Of a stretch of DNA of 64,000 nt, positions 34,489-42,687 are shown in pieces. The stretch's first letter is position 1. Each line of letters starts with the position of its first letter. This DNA comes from Streptomyces sp. YS415. GTDB taxonomy: Bacteria; Actinomycetota; Actinomycetes; Streptomycetales; Streptomycetaceae. The stretch is from contig NZ_JAMJFL010000013.1 in NCBI RefSeq assembly GCF_023544665.1, positions 124,001-188,000 of the forward strand, given 5' to 3'. Under the pieces are notes generated by a model, which was not told where the DNA came from, ran no database searches, and worked only from the letters and a program-made list of their open reading frames with translations. The translations under genes were made by a program, and so were the position numbers.

Positions 34489-35811
34489 GTGACCGCAGGA
34501 GAGTCGGACGCTGGGTGGGCCTCTCGTCCTCTCGCGGGCGAGAGCCTCAGGGGGAGGGCGCTGACGTTGGCGGGAGTGTTGGAGGCGGCGGAGGCCGCGG
34601 CGCCCGTAGAGTCGCTCGACGTGGTCGCGCGCATGCTCAAGGACCACCTCGGAGCGGCGTCGGTGTCGTTTCTGATCACAGACTTCACCGGCAGCTCAGT
34701 CGTGCGGCTGGGGGCGGCGGACAGTGTCGAGACCGATGAGCCGGCCCAACGCATCCCGCTGCGCGGCACCCTGTATGACGATGTGATCCGCAGCCAACAG
34801 CCACAGGTGCAGCACCGAGGCGAGAGCCGACTGGTGCGAGTCGTCGCCCCGGTGACCAACCGCGGAGACGCCATCGGACTTCTGGAACTGTTTCTTCCCG
34901 CGCCGCCGGGGGCGGAGGTGATGCGAGAGATCGCCGAAACCGCGCACGCGCTGGCGTACATCGTCATCGCCAACCGGTCCCACACAGACGTGTACCAATG
35001 GGGCCGGCGCACCAAGCCGCTGAACCTGGCAGCCGAGATCCAACACCGCCTGCTCCCGGCGTCGCTCGCCTGCGAGGCGGCACAGTTCGCGGTCGCCGGG
35101 GCCCTGGAGCCCGCCGACCACGTTGGAGGTGACACCTTCGACTACGTGATCGACCGGGATACGGTCCAGCTGTCGGTGACCGACGCCATGGGCCACGACG
35201 TCGACGCGGCTCTGCTCGCCACCCTGGTGGTGGGCGCCCTACGGCGAGCTCGGAGGGAGGGCGCCGACCTCGCCGAACAGGCGCGCCAGGCCGACCGAGC
35301 CATGCGCGACCACGGCCGCAGCGGTTACGTCACCGGCCAACTGCTGCGCATCAGCTTGATCCACGGCGAGACGGAGTTCCTCAACGCAGGGCATCCGTGG
35401 CCGCTGCGGATGCGCGACGGAGAAGTCCAGGAGATCCACCCGAAAGTCGATCTCCCTTTCGGCGTCAGTCTCTACGCATCGCAGGCCAACACCTACCGCG
35501 TGCAGAAGCTGGACCTCCGCCCGGGTGACCGGCTGGTCATGCTGACCGACGGCATGCTCGAGCGCAACGCCGAGGACCTCGACCTGTCGGACCTGATCAC
35601 CCGCACCCGCGCACTGCACCCCCGCGAAGCCGCCCGCACTCTCATCAAAGCGATCGTCGACGCCAGCCACGGCCACCTCGACGACGACGCGACCGTCATG
35701 TGCCTGGACTGGCGCGGCGTCGCCACCTCCGAGCGCGACGCCGCTCACGGCGCCGACCTCACCGACGCCTCACAACCGTCAAGGACAGGGCCACCTGCTC
35801 CCGGACGATGA
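34489..35811 (+). CDS. PP2C/SpoIIE-type serine phosphatase with GAF-like sensor, second copy
   Basis: About 440 residues, paralogous to the phosphatase at 2369 along its whole length. The sensor part has LEAAEAAAPVESLDVVARML, APVTNRGDAIGLLELFLP and LAYIVIANRSHTDVYQWGRR. The phosphatase core has VGGDTFDYVIDRDTVQLSVT, DAMGHDVDAALL, FLNAGHPWPLRMRDG, LVMLTDGMLERNAEDLDL and DDDATVMCLDWRG, with the acidic metal ligands intact. The GTG at 34489 has AAGGGG 5 nt upstream. No anti-sigma or STAS partner is adjacent. Decayed relatives of the small gene found beside the first copy follow on the opposite strand. Confidence 0.87.
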   Translation: MTAGESDAGWASRPLAGESLRGRALTLAGVLEAAEAAAPVESLDVVARMLKDHLGAASVSFLITDFTGSSVVRLGAADSVETDEPAQRIPLRGTLYDDVIRSQQPQVQHRGESRLVRVVAPVTNRGDAIGLLELFLPAPPGAEVMREIAETAHALAYIVIANRSHTDVYQWGRRTKPLNLAAEIQHRLLPASLACEAAQFAVAGALEPADHVGGDTFDYVIDRDTVQLSVTDAMGHDVDAALLATLVVGALRRARREGADLAEQARQADRAMRDHGRSGYVTGQLLRISLIHGETEFLNAGHPWPLRMRDGEVQEIHPKVDLPFGVSLYASQANTYRVQKLDLRPGDRLVMLTDGMLERNAEDLDLSDLITRTRALHPREAARTLIKAIVDASHGHLDDDATVMCLDWRGVATSERDAAHGADLTDASQPSRTGPPAPGR

Positions 35812-35828
35812 CTGCAGGGAAGCGACGC

Positions 35829-35842
35829 AGGGGAGCTCCCCT
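35829..35842. terminator. Perfect palindrome after the phosphatase gene
   Basis: AGGGGAGCTCCCCT is a perfect 14-bp palindrome 18 bases past the stop codon. With no loop bases it could act as an operator as well as a weak terminator. Confidence 0.35.
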
Positions 35843-35854
35843 CAGGCGCTCTGG

Positions 35855-36085
35855 TCTCGGGTCGTACAGGGCTGCGGGCGCCGGGCCTCCGGGAAAGCTC
35901 GGTAGTCGGCGCGCCGCTCTCGTCGACTTCGTCCGGCCAGCCGTGGATGTACAGCTGCAGTCTGTTCCACAGCGGACTGCCGGCCAGTTCGGCGCAGGTT
36001 CGATGGGTGAGCGAACCGGGGCTGGTCATCGTGGTCGTGGCGCTGGACCCGGCCGCGGAGCAGCTGCTCGTCACCGCCGACAGAA
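35855..36085 (-). pseudogene. Frameshifted relative of the small gene at 1703-1975
   Basis: Reading the minus strand, three segments in three frames follow the family order. GDEQLLRGRVQ matches NDDDERLLRGRVY. RTCAELAGSPLWNRLQLYI matches RTYAELVGGPLDGLLMDI. AALYDPRPE matches AIYNPRPGD. At least two frameshifts separate them, so no full product can be made. As with the intact copy, it sits beside a SpoIIE-type phosphatase gene, which points to an ancestral two-gene unit that was duplicated and then decayed here. Confidence 0.62.
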
Positions 36086-36265
36086 CTCGTGCCCGTCGAC
36101 GTATCCGTCCACGACCCGTCCGGCGCGTACGTCGGCGAGATCCTCGTATGGACGGACCGCGGAGCCACGCTCGCGGCCCTGGAGTGCACCTGGTTCACCG
36201 ACAAGATGCCCACGTCTCTTCCGGCCGTTGCGGACGGCCGGCTCATCTGGCCATCGTGCAGCTGA
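36083..36265 (+). pseudogene. C-terminal fragment of an unidentified conserved protein
   Basis: About 60 codons read ELVPVDVSVHDPSGAYVGEI, then LVWTDRGATLAALECTWFTD and KMPTSLPAVADGR before a TGA. The pattern of hydrophobic strands and the WTD...ALE.TWFTD..P..LP ending look like the tail of a compact alpha/beta protein I have seen among streptomycete hypothetical genes, but I cannot name it. Upstream in the same frame the sequence is low-complexity and unlike protein. It overlaps the relic on the other strand by a few bases. Confidence 0.42.
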
Positions 36266-36424
36266 ACAGGGCCAGGGCCTCAATCGTCAGTCCAGTGCTG
36301 GCAGCCGCCTTCTGCGTCGGCAAAGGCCGGTATGTCGAGCCACGTCTATCCAGCGCACCCCAGCCTTGAGCGTGCTGCACGGTGGCGAGGCGTGCCTGGT
36401 AACGAGCGCAGATAGCCTGCACGG

Positions 36425-37354
36425 ATGAAGCGGATTCAGCGGGCCGCCGGCGCGGTCGTCGGTTCAGCGGTGGGTGATGCCCTGGGCGGCCCGTTCGAGT
36501 TCGGTCCGCCGGGAACGTTCTCCGCGCGGTTTCCCGCGCATGGCGCCGGCGGCGAGATGTGCGGAGGCGGTGGCTGGGACCCTGGTGAGGCGACCGATGA
36601 CACGCAAATGGCCGTCCTGGTCGCGCAATCCCTCCTGGAGCGGAGCGGACTGGATCTACCGGACATCTTCGCCCGCTTCCAGCGGTGGGCTACGTCAGAG
36701 CCCAAGGACATCGGCCTGCAGACCGAAGACGTCCTGACCAACGGAATGCCCTGGGACCTCGCCGCCGCCATCCACTTCCAGGTCAACCAACGTGCAGCGG
36801 GAAACGGCTCCCTGATGCGGGCCTCGACCTCCGCGGTCTACTTCGCGGCCGCCGGCCAGGAAGCCACCATGGACGCGGCCCGCCGCATCGCCGCGCTCAC
36901 CCACGGAGACCGCGCGGCCTGGGAAGGCACCGCAATCTTCCACGAACTCATCCGCCTCATGCTCGCAGACACCGACCCCCTCACCGCGCTCCCCGACATC
37001 CTGGCCCTCGTTCACCCCGAGCACCGCAACCGCTACGCCACCGTCCTCACGCCCGACTGGCACCCCGATCAGGCGACCGAGTTCAACGGGGCCGTCTGGC
37101 CCTGCCTGGGCTCCGCCGTCTGGGCGCTGCGCACCACCACCAGCTTCGAGGACGCGATACGCGCGGCAATCGACCTCGGCGGCGACACGGACACCGTCGC
37201 CGCGGTCACCGGCGGTCTGGCGGGGGCGTACTACGGGCTGGACGCGATCCCCGCCCGCTGGACCCAGCCACTCCACGTCCCCCTCCCCGGCTCCAACGGA
37301 CGGGTACTGCGCCTGGCCGACCTGCTTCACCTCGCACACCGCCTCGCAGGCTGA
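36425..37354 (+). CDS. ADP-ribosylglycohydrolase (DraG-like)
   Basis: A 309-residue enzyme. Motifs are GAVVGSAVGDALGGPFEFGP near the N-terminus, GEATDDTQMAV (residues about 55-62, the metal-binding T-D-D-T), GNGSLMRASTSAVYFA in the middle and DLGGDTDTVAAVTGGLAGAY near residue 250, the second metal site. These mark the dinuclear Mg/Mn ADP-ribosyl hydrolases that remove ADP-ribose from proteins or small molecules. All key residues are intact and the length is normal. Its target is not evident from neighbours. No strong ribosome site precedes the ATG. Confidence 0.9.
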   Translation: MKRIQRAAGAVVGSAVGDALGGPFEFGPPGTFSARFPAHGAGGEMCGGGGWDPGEATDDTQMAVLVAQSLLERSGLDLPDIFARFQRWATSEPKDIGLQTEDVLTNGMPWDLAAAIHFQVNQRAAGNGSLMRASTSAVYFAAAGQEATMDAARRIAALTHGDRAAWEGTAIFHELIRLMLADTDPLTALPDILALVHPEHRNRYATVLTPDWHPDQATEFNGAVWPCLGSAVWALRTTTSFEDAIRAAIDLGGDTDTVAAVTGGLAGAYYGLDAIPARWTQPLHVPLPGSNGRVLRLADLLHLAHRLAG

Positions 37355-37409
37355 AACGGCTGCTGCTCCACGATGCCCCTCTCCCCCGGACTTCCTCCCT
37401 CACCAGGAG

Positions 37410-37955
37410 TCACCTGGCCAGCGGCTCCGCCAGGAGAACGACTCGATCAGCTGCGACGTCGAATCCGAGCACCGGATGACCATCGGCGCCCTCCGGATGC
37501 ATCAGCACCGGCTTACCCAACCGCCGCCCGATCTCCCGCAGGAAACTGCAGAACACATCCAGTCGCTCCTGCCCCTGCAACTCGCGCAGATCAACGTCGA
37601 AATCGATCGCCTCGTCCGAGTAGAAGCGGAAGATCGCCAGCACGTCAGCGGTCAGCCACACACGCAGGTTCGGGCACTCAGCATCCGCCGGTCGAGACAG
37701 CGCAGCCTCCGCGCGAGGCAGGGCAAGCACCCTCTCTCCCTCGGAGTACTGGCACCTCCAACCCCTCTCGACGACGAGATCCAGCAGGTCCTGCCAGTCG
37801 CGCCCCGAGGCATCAGGGACACTTACATCCGGCAGTGGTCCCATCAGATGCGGATCGAAGAACCACTTCACGTCGTCCCACAGCAGATCAGCCGCACCGT
37901 CATACTGCCCGGCACCCAGGCTGAAAGCAGCCCAGTCGGCGTCGGCGTTCCGCAA
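37410..37955 (-). CDS. Hypothetical protein
   Basis: A 181-residue acidic cytoplasmic protein. Notable segments are DDVKWFFDPHLMGPLPDVSV, DWQDLLDLVVERGWRCQYSE, LTADVLAIFRFYSDEAIDFD and VDLRELQGQERLDVFCSFLR, with a C-terminal beta segment. No catalytic motif is seen. The size, acidity and isolated setting would fit an immunity-type or adaptor protein, which is speculation. The start is a TTG with no clear ribosome site; a GTG 28 codons in is the main alternative. It converges on the ADP-ribosylglycohydrolase gene. Confidence 0.65.
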   Translation of the reverse strand: MRNADADWAAFSLGAGQYDGAADLLWDDVKWFFDPHLMGPLPDVSVPDASGRDWQDLLDLVVERGWRCQYSEGERVLALPRAEAALSRPADAECPNLRVWLTADVLAIFRFYSDEAIDFDVDLRELQGQERLDVFCSFLREIGRRLGKPVLMHPEGADGHPVLGFDVAADRVVLLAEPLAR

Positions 37956-38007
37956 GCTGAACGCGTGAATGAGGTTGGCGCGACGGTCGCCTGATAGTGG
38001 TGCTGAC

Positions 38008-38601
38008 CTATCGGTGCAGGTGCGCCAGAGCTTCGTCGCTCACCGGGTAGGGACGTTCAGGCGGCAGGAGCTGCCGCGCGATGTCCAGCTCTCCGTCTCG
38101 TACATGGCTGTGGATCCTGCGCGCCAGCGGTGTGACATCCGCAATGGAGACGATCCACTCGTCGGCATAGAGATGTGCGGCTTCGCCGGTGAGGCCGAGC
38201 TGGAGTGATCGGTGCGCAAGCGGCTGAAGGTGCAAGTCACGTTCAGGATCCCACTGCACCCGGGCGGGAGCTCGCCTCAACTGGCGCTTCCACTCAGCGC
38301 GGTCGGTGTGGAGGCCGTGCTCGTAGTGCGACAGGCAGGCGTGTCGTAGTGCCCATTCAAAGCCCTCCCGGGTGATCTCGATGGCTAGGACACTCTCCTG
38401 GCCTTCCTTGCTGCCCCACCCGCAGCGGTACATCATCCACAGGAACGACGGTTTGATCCACGTCATCCGATCCCGCTGCCACTCCGCCGGGAAACAGCCG
38501 TCTCGGACCGCCGGAAGGCCGATCACCGGCGAGTACGCCTGGTAGACGGTGATCGAACGGTCTGTGTGCAGGGCTCGGATCTGATGCTTCGGAACTGTCA
38601 T
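38008..38601 (-). CDS. DUF4291-family protein
   Basis: A 197-residue protein with the hallmarks of DUF4291: IRALHTDRSITVYQAYSPVI near the N-terminus, RMTWIKPSFLWMMYRCGWGS (the most conserved block, residues about 45-65), VLAIEITREGFEWALRHACL, VQWDPERDLHLQPLAHRSLQ and LGLTGEAAHLYADEWIVSI. The family is widespread and uncharacterised. The ATG at 38601 is chosen as it sits just ahead of the conserved region; the frame is open to 38661. It is monocistronic. Confidence 0.88.
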   Translation of the reverse strand: MTVPKHQIRALHTDRSITVYQAYSPVIGLPAVRDGCFPAEWQRDRMTWIKPSFLWMMYRCGWGSKEGQESVLAIEITREGFEWALRHACLSHYEHGLHTDRAEWKRQLRRAPARVQWDPERDLHLQPLAHRSLQLGLTGEAAHLYADEWIVSIADVTPLARRIHSHVRDGELDIARQLLPPERPYPVSDEALAHLHR

Positions 38602-38734
38602 TGGATCAGAGTGATCACACGTCTTCGCACACGCCATCGAATTACCGTGGTGAAAGGCCACCGATTCTGCGGGAGCGGATGAGGGTGCAGGCGATGCTCG
38701 TGTGGCGAGAAGACCGAATCGACAGTTCAGGCTT

Positions 38735-38748
38735 TCCTGAATTCAGGA
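38735..38748. promoter_or_regulatory. Palindromic operator candidate for the CmtR-like sensor
   Basis: TCCTGAATTCAGGA is a perfect 14-bp palindrome; a further TTCAGG half-site lies at 38726-38731. It sits 20-33 bp upstream of the GTG start of the ArsR/CmtR-like gene, with a possible -10 TACTGT (38755-38760) between. The position fits self-repression by a dimeric metal sensor. Confidence 0.6.
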
Positions 38749-38767
38749 TGTGCTGTACTGTCGCCGT

Positions 38768-39103
38768 GTGCTGACCGTTGCCTCCGACATCGACGTGCTG
38801 GCCCGCTTCGGCCGCGCGCTCGCCGACCCGATCCGCTGCCGGATCCTGCTCGCCCTGCGCCAAGCACCGGCGTTCCCGGCCGACCTCGCCGACGCCCTCG
38901 GCATCTCCCGGCCTCGGCTTTCGAACCATCTGGCCTGCCTGCGCGACTGCGGCCTCGTCATCACCGCGCCCGACGGGCGCCGCACCCGCTACGAGATCGC
39001 CGACGAACGACTCGGCCATGCAATGGACCATCTGCTCGCCGCCGTGGTCGCGATCGAGTCCGACCGGACATGCCCGGACGCAGCCACGAAGGACTGCTGC
39101 TGA
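38768..39103 (+). CDS. CmtR-like ArsR-family metal-sensing repressor
   Basis: A 111-residue winged-helix repressor: LARFGRALADPIRCRILLAL, then FPADLADALGISRPRLSNHL and ACLRDCGLVITAPDGRRTRY. The C-x3-C in ACLRDC within the recognition-helix region, plus a C-terminal TCPD Cys, match the Cd(II)/Pb(II) ligands of mycobacterial CmtR; KDCC adds further thiols. Binding of toxic metal should release DNA. The GTG at 38768 is preferred over the ATG at 38750, because the ATG lies at the palindromic operator. The stop overlaps the start of the exporter gene (TGATG), so both are coexpressed. Confidence 0.87.
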   Translation: MLTVASDIDVLARFGRALADPIRCRILLALRQAPAFPADLADALGISRPRLSNHLACLRDCGLVITAPDGRRTRYEIADERLGHAMDHLLAAVVAIESDRTCPDAATKDCC

Positions 39104-39822
39104 TGACCGCCCTACCCCTGGGGCCCTCTGCGGCCCGCCGCGACGCGCTCGCCCAGCGCATACGCCTGCTGGTCGCGGTAACCATCACCTTCAACGTCAT
39201 CGAAGCGAGCGTCGCGATCACCGCCGGAACCATCGCTTCCTCGGCCGCGCTGGTCGGCTTCGGCCTCGACTCCGTGATCGAGGTGTCCTCAGCAGCGGCG
39301 GTCGCCTGGCAGTTCTCCGCCCGCGAACATGCCGTGCGCGAAGCCCGGGAGAAGACGACCCTGCGCATCATCGCCGTCTCCTTCTTCGCTCTCGCCGCCT
39401 ACGTGAGCATCGACGCCGTCCGTGCACTGACCGGCACCGGCGAGGCTGAGCGCTCCCTCCCCGGCATCGTCATCGCCACCCTGTCCCTCGCCATCATGCC
39501 GTTCCTCTCCGCCGCCCAACGCCGCGCCGGCCGCGAACTCGGCTCCGCCTCCGCCGTGGCCGACTCCCAGCAGACTCTGCTGTGCACCTACCTCTCCGCC
39601 GTCCTCCTCGTCGGCCTCATCCTCAACGCCACCCTCGGCTGGTCCTGGGCCGACCCCATCGCCGCCCTCGTCATCGCCGCCATCGCCACCAAAGAGGGCC
39701 GCGACGCCTGGAAAGGCAAGGGCTGCTGCGCCCCCGCTGCCCGGCCCGCTCCCCACAACCCGACCACCACGCCCCCGCAGGACAACTGCGACTGCCACCC
39801 CAGGTGCTCCTGCTGCTCATGA
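39103..39822 (+). CDS. Cation-diffusion-facilitator-type exporter with Cys-rich tail
   Basis: A 239-residue membrane protein with about five or six helices (LLVAVTITFNVIEASVAITA, ASSAALVGFGLDSVIEVSSA, IIAVSFFALAAYVSIDAVRA, LPGIVIATLSLAIMPFLSAA, LGWSWADPIAALVIAAIATK). The helix-2 motif GFGLDSVIE and the helix-5 motif S-W-x-DP resemble CDF metal sites (xxxxD, D-P). The short size suggests a CDF-like group without the cytosolic domain. The C-terminus has CC, C-x-C-H-x-x-C-x-CC (NCDCHPRCSCCS), a likely metal-binding tail. Overlap with a CmtR-like repressor supports Cd/Pb-type export. Confidence 0.85.
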   Translation: MTALPLGPSAARRDALAQRIRLLVAVTITFNVIEASVAITAGTIASSAALVGFGLDSVIEVSSAAAVAWQFSAREHAVREAREKTTLRIIAVSFFALAAYVSIDAVRALTGTGEAERSLPGIVIATLSLAIMPFLSAAQRRAGRELGSASAVADSQQTLLCTYLSAVLLVGLILNATLGWSWADPIAALVIAAIATKEGRDAWKGKGCCAPAARPAPHNPTTTPPQDNCDCHPRCSCCS

Positions 39823-39992
39823 AGGCCGCCCGCAAGTGGCCCCTTTGGCTTTGACGCCGAGCGCATGGACGACTGGCCCGCAGATGAGCTGTGGTCACAC
39901 CTGCGGGCGATGACGCCTGAACAGAAAGCAGTTGTCAGCCAGGAATTGTGGACTGAGCAACGCCAGCGGTGGCAGCGCCGGTCGCAGCCGGA

Positions 39993-40958
39993 TCAGGCGC
40001 GCAGGACGACGCCGAAACGGGTCCTCATCCGCCGTAGTTCCCACAGCGAGACTGCCGTTACCGAGAGCGGCCCGCCCAGCAAGGAGCAGAACTGGACGAC
40101 GGGCGGGCCTCCCGGCATGCCGTCGCCGAGCAGGTTGAAGCCCGCGAACACCCACACCAGCGCCAGGGTGAGGACGGGCGGCAGCATGGGGTGGACCTGG
40201 GCGCTGTTGAAGGCGCTGCGGGCCGAGTACAGCGACGCCATGAAGAAAAAGGGCAGACCCCACAGGACGACGATGAGCGCGGCGACGGCCAGTGCGTATT
40301 CCCACCAGCTCCTCCCGTCGCGTTCGTCGATCTGGGCCGTGAGAAGGAGAGTTCCGCTGATGACGACCAGCGTCAGCACGTACCAGCCGACCGCCTTGAG
40401 CGGAGCGCGCAGCCGGGTGCGCAGATGCGGTCGCAGGTGCGGGGGTGCGTAATAGATGAATCCGAGGATGACCAATGGCCCGGCGATGAGCAGCACGAAC
40501 GGAGCGGCGATGAGGTTGGCGACACCGCCCCAGGCCGCGTCCTCCCAGCGGTCGCGGTCCACGTTGTAGGCGAGGATCAGGGCGATGGTGGCGGCAGCAC
40601 CGAGCACCGTCCGGGCCAGCTGGACGCGGTCCACGACGCGGTCCACGATCCGGCCTTCACCCTCCTGTGCGAAGAGCCTGGTGGCGACGCGGTGCGCGGA
40701 GCGCAGGATCACCCCGACCAGCCCGAACAGCGAGAAGTAGGACAGGCAGCCACGGGAACGCCGGACGGCGGGCCCCGCGGGCTGGGGAGTGTAGGGGTAG
40801 GGAGGCTGGTGCGGGATCGGGCCCGGATGCGGTGGTGGCGGAGCATATGGGCCGCCCTGCGGTGGTCCGGGGGGAGCGCCCCAGCCGCCCATGCCCCCTG
40901 GTCCGTTGCCTCCGGCTTGACCGGGGGCGTTGCCCGGCCCCCATTCCCCCGTAGCCAT
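39993..40958 (-). CDS. Proline-rich membrane protein
   Basis: A 321-residue protein. Residues 1-65 are Gly/Pro-rich and disordered (MATGEWGPGNAPGQAGGNG, PYAPPPPHPGP). About six hydrophobic helices follow (LSYFSLFGLVGVILRSAHRV, LGAAATIALILAYNVD, APFVLLIAGPLVILGFIYYA, VGWYVLTLVVISGTLLLTAQ, LIVVLWGLPFFFMASLYSAR, LTLALVWVFAGFNLL). No transport motif is recognised. Proline-rich cytosolic tails on membrane proteins are common in actinobacteria. It has a small opposing open frame at 39865-40050 that I do not count as a gene. Confidence 0.8.
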   Translation of the reverse strand: MATGEWGPGNAPGQAGGNGPGGMGGWGAPPGPPQGGPYAPPPPHPGPIPHQPPYPYTPQPAGPAVRRSRGCLSYFSLFGLVGVILRSAHRVATRLFAQEGEGRIVDRVVDRVQLARTVLGAAATIALILAYNVDRDRWEDAAWGGVANLIAAPFVLLIAGPLVILGFIYYAPPHLRPHLRTRLRAPLKAVGWYVLTLVVISGTLLLTAQIDERDGRSWWEYALAVAALIVVLWGLPFFFMASLYSARSAFNSAQVHPMLPPVLTLALVWVFAGFNLLGDGMPGGPPVVQFCSLLGGPLSVTAVSLWELRRMRTRFGVVLRA

Positions 40959-41273
40959 ACCGCTCCCCGTTCGTCTCAGCCATGTGCCGTGGCCGTCCTA
41001 GTAATGCCCCGCGCAGTGTAGTGACACAACCCGGGTCAGGGCCGCGCTCGTTGCCGATCACGCCGCATACGAACACGCCACCGCCACATCGACGCATGCG
41101 GACCAACCGGCCCGAACCCATCCGGGACTTGGCCCTCACTAATTCTGGCCGCGAAACGAGCAGCAACCCGCACCGTAGAAGAACCTCTACCTCACCTCCA
41201 GCAAGCCGCCCGCGCAGCACTTTTCGCGAACACCGGGGTCCATCCCCTGCCGTGACCGATCCGAGCGGTCGCG
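40959..41273. other. Gap, nothing recognised
   Basis: No frame with a ribosome site or family match; no strong hairpin. It probably holds the promoter of the membrane protein on its left. Confidence 0.3.
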
Positions 41274-41390
41274 TCAGCGTTTGCGGTTCTTCGCCCTCAC
41301 GATCAGCACTAGCACCGCGACGAACACGATGCCCAGGATGACGCTGATCACCGGACTGCCACTACTCGCCCCGCCCGCCGCAAAGGTCAC
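41274..41390 (-). CDS. Very small membrane protein
   Basis: A 38-residue peptide from a GTG with AAGGAG 9 nt upstream. An N-terminal TFAAGGASSGSP is followed by one long helix (VISVILGIVFVAVLVLIVRA) and a basic end KNRKR. Helix length and positive C-terminus suggest a single-pass membrane protein with its C-terminus in the cytosol. Function is unknown. Confidence 0.55.
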   Translation of the reverse strand: MTFAAGGASSGSPVISVILGIVFVAVLVLIVRAKNRKR

Positions 41391-41531
41391 AGTGCTGTCT
41401 CCTTGGCTCGTGATCAGTTCGTTGGCCCGTGCATGCCTTACTTCCGAGGTAATCGTCTCGGCGCGGCCGCGCTGGCAGGATCAGCGATCTCTCCGCGTCG
41501 GAGGACGCGGACCAAGACGGAGGGGTCAGCG

Positions 41532-41972
41532 ATGCCCATAGCCACACCTACGAACACGCGCACTGTAGTTGAGGAGTTGCTGCGCAGAATTGGCGAGGGC
41601 GACCCCGAGCGCATCGCCGAACTGTATGCCGAGCAGGGCGATTGGAAGCTCGACTGGCCGGAGGCCGAGTACGGCCGTAGTGCTACGCCGTGGATCCGTC
41701 ACCGGTCCACGCGGGCCGACGCGGCCGCTCACTATCGCGAGCTTGCCGCGTACCACGTGCCGGAATTGGTGGCGACCGAGGTCGAGTGCATCCTTGTCGA
41801 CGGGAGCGACGCGGTCGTGCTGGGCGAAATCCGTCAGACCGCCCGGCCCACCGGACGTGCGTATCAGGCGCGGTTCGCTCTGCATCTCACCGTCGAAGAT
41901 GGCCTGGTCACCCGGCACCATGTCTACGAGGACAGCCTGGCCGTCGCCCAGGCATTCGACGCTGAGAAGTGA
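41532..41972 (+). CDS. SnoaL-like (NTF2-fold) protein
   Basis: A 146-residue protein with the SnoaL/NTF2 pattern. RTVVEELLRRIGEGDPERIA (first helices), then ELYAEQGDWKLDWPEAEYG, a middle helix AAAHYRELAAYHVPEL, and strands ATEVECILVDGSDAVVLGEI, RFALHLTVEDGLVTRHHVYE, DSLAVAQAF. Members are polyketide cyclases, isomerases or uncharacterised ligand-binding proteins. The ATG at 41532 has GGAGG 8 nt upstream. No biosynthetic gene is adjacent, so the substrate cannot be inferred. Confidence 0.85.
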   Translation: MPIATPTNTRTVVEELLRRIGEGDPERIAELYAEQGDWKLDWPEAEYGRSATPWIRHRSTRADAAAHYRELAAYHVPELVATEVECILVDGSDAVVLGEIRQTARPTGRAYQARFALHLTVEDGLVTRHHVYEDSLAVAQAFDAEK

Positions 41973-42042
41973 AGGGCCATCGGGCCGATTGCGAAGATGC
42001 TGCTCACCGCCTCTCGATGACGGCCGCAGTGATCACGACTGC

Positions 42043-42555
42043 CTATGGCCCCGTCTTGCGCGTCATCACGTATGTGTTCCCGATGTCGGGATCGCCGTAG
42101 AAGAAGAACAGCCGCAACTCGTCGTGCTGATCGCGGTCCACGTAGAAGGACCATCTGTATGTCGCTGGGGGTTCGGGTGTCGAGGGGTCAGTGATCGTCG
42201 CAGAGGAACGGCTCTCCACTCGGGTCCGGGTTGTCAGCGCGAGTCGGACGACTTGCCCGCCGTCGTCATCATGCAGTCGCCAGGTTCCCGTACCGGAGAG
42301 GCGCCATCCGTCATCGAAGTCGAAGCCCTGCCCGTCGAGCTTTTCGATAAGAGCCGTTCCGTCTGCACGAAGCACGACGCGGGTGCCTTCGACGTTCTCC
42401 CAGTCCCCAGCGACTTCGGTCGCCGTGGTGTCGTGGATCCCCGTTCCCTCGTAGTACTGATAAGGGCCGGCACACGCCGTCAGAACAGCCACAACCAAAA
42501 TCAAACCGCCGAGGGTCACCCCCCACGCACGCAACCTGCTTCCGCCCGCCACCAC
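42043..42555 (-). CDS. Lipoprotein, hypothetical
   Basis: About 170 residues with a lipoprotein signal (LGGLILVVAVLTACAG; lipobox LTAC, Cys about residue 28). The mature part is mostly beta: EVAGDWENVEGTRVVLRADG, GFDFDDGWRLSGTGTWRL, DDDGGQVVRLALTTRTRVES, TYRWSFYVDRDQHDELRLFF, FYGDPDIGNTYVMTRK. This resembles small lipocalin-like or barrel lipoproteins of streptomycetes, with W-x-L-x-G-x-G-x-W typical. The GTG at 42555 has GAGGG upstream; the open frame runs further to 42663 without sense. Role unknown. Confidence 0.75.
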   Translation of the reverse strand: MVAGGSRLRAWGVTLGGLILVVAVLTACAGPYQYYEGTGIHDTTATEVAGDWENVEGTRVVLRADGTALIEKLDGQGFDFDDGWRLSGTGTWRLHDDDGGQVVRLALTTRTRVESRSSATITDPSTPEPPATYRWSFYVDRDQHDELRLFFFYGDPDIGNTYVMTRKTGP

Positions 42556-42687
42556 GCCCCCCGCCCTCAGCCTGCAACGGCCAACCGATAGGGGTGGACC
42601 GTGGAGAGCCACCTTGCCAAACCCGTTGAACGTGTTCAACTCTTCCCTGTGCACAGGTGCCAAGCGGGTTCACGAGCCATGCCCGTG

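Noticed and set aside
34356..34739. Plus frame overlapping the phosphatase start
   Set aside because: Different frame from the conserved phosphatase sequence and without a ribosome site.
39865..40452. Plus-strand frame starting MDDWPADELWSHLRAMTPEQ
   Set aside because: The first 40 codons look plausible, but it runs antisense through the membrane-protein gene and no ribosome site is clear.
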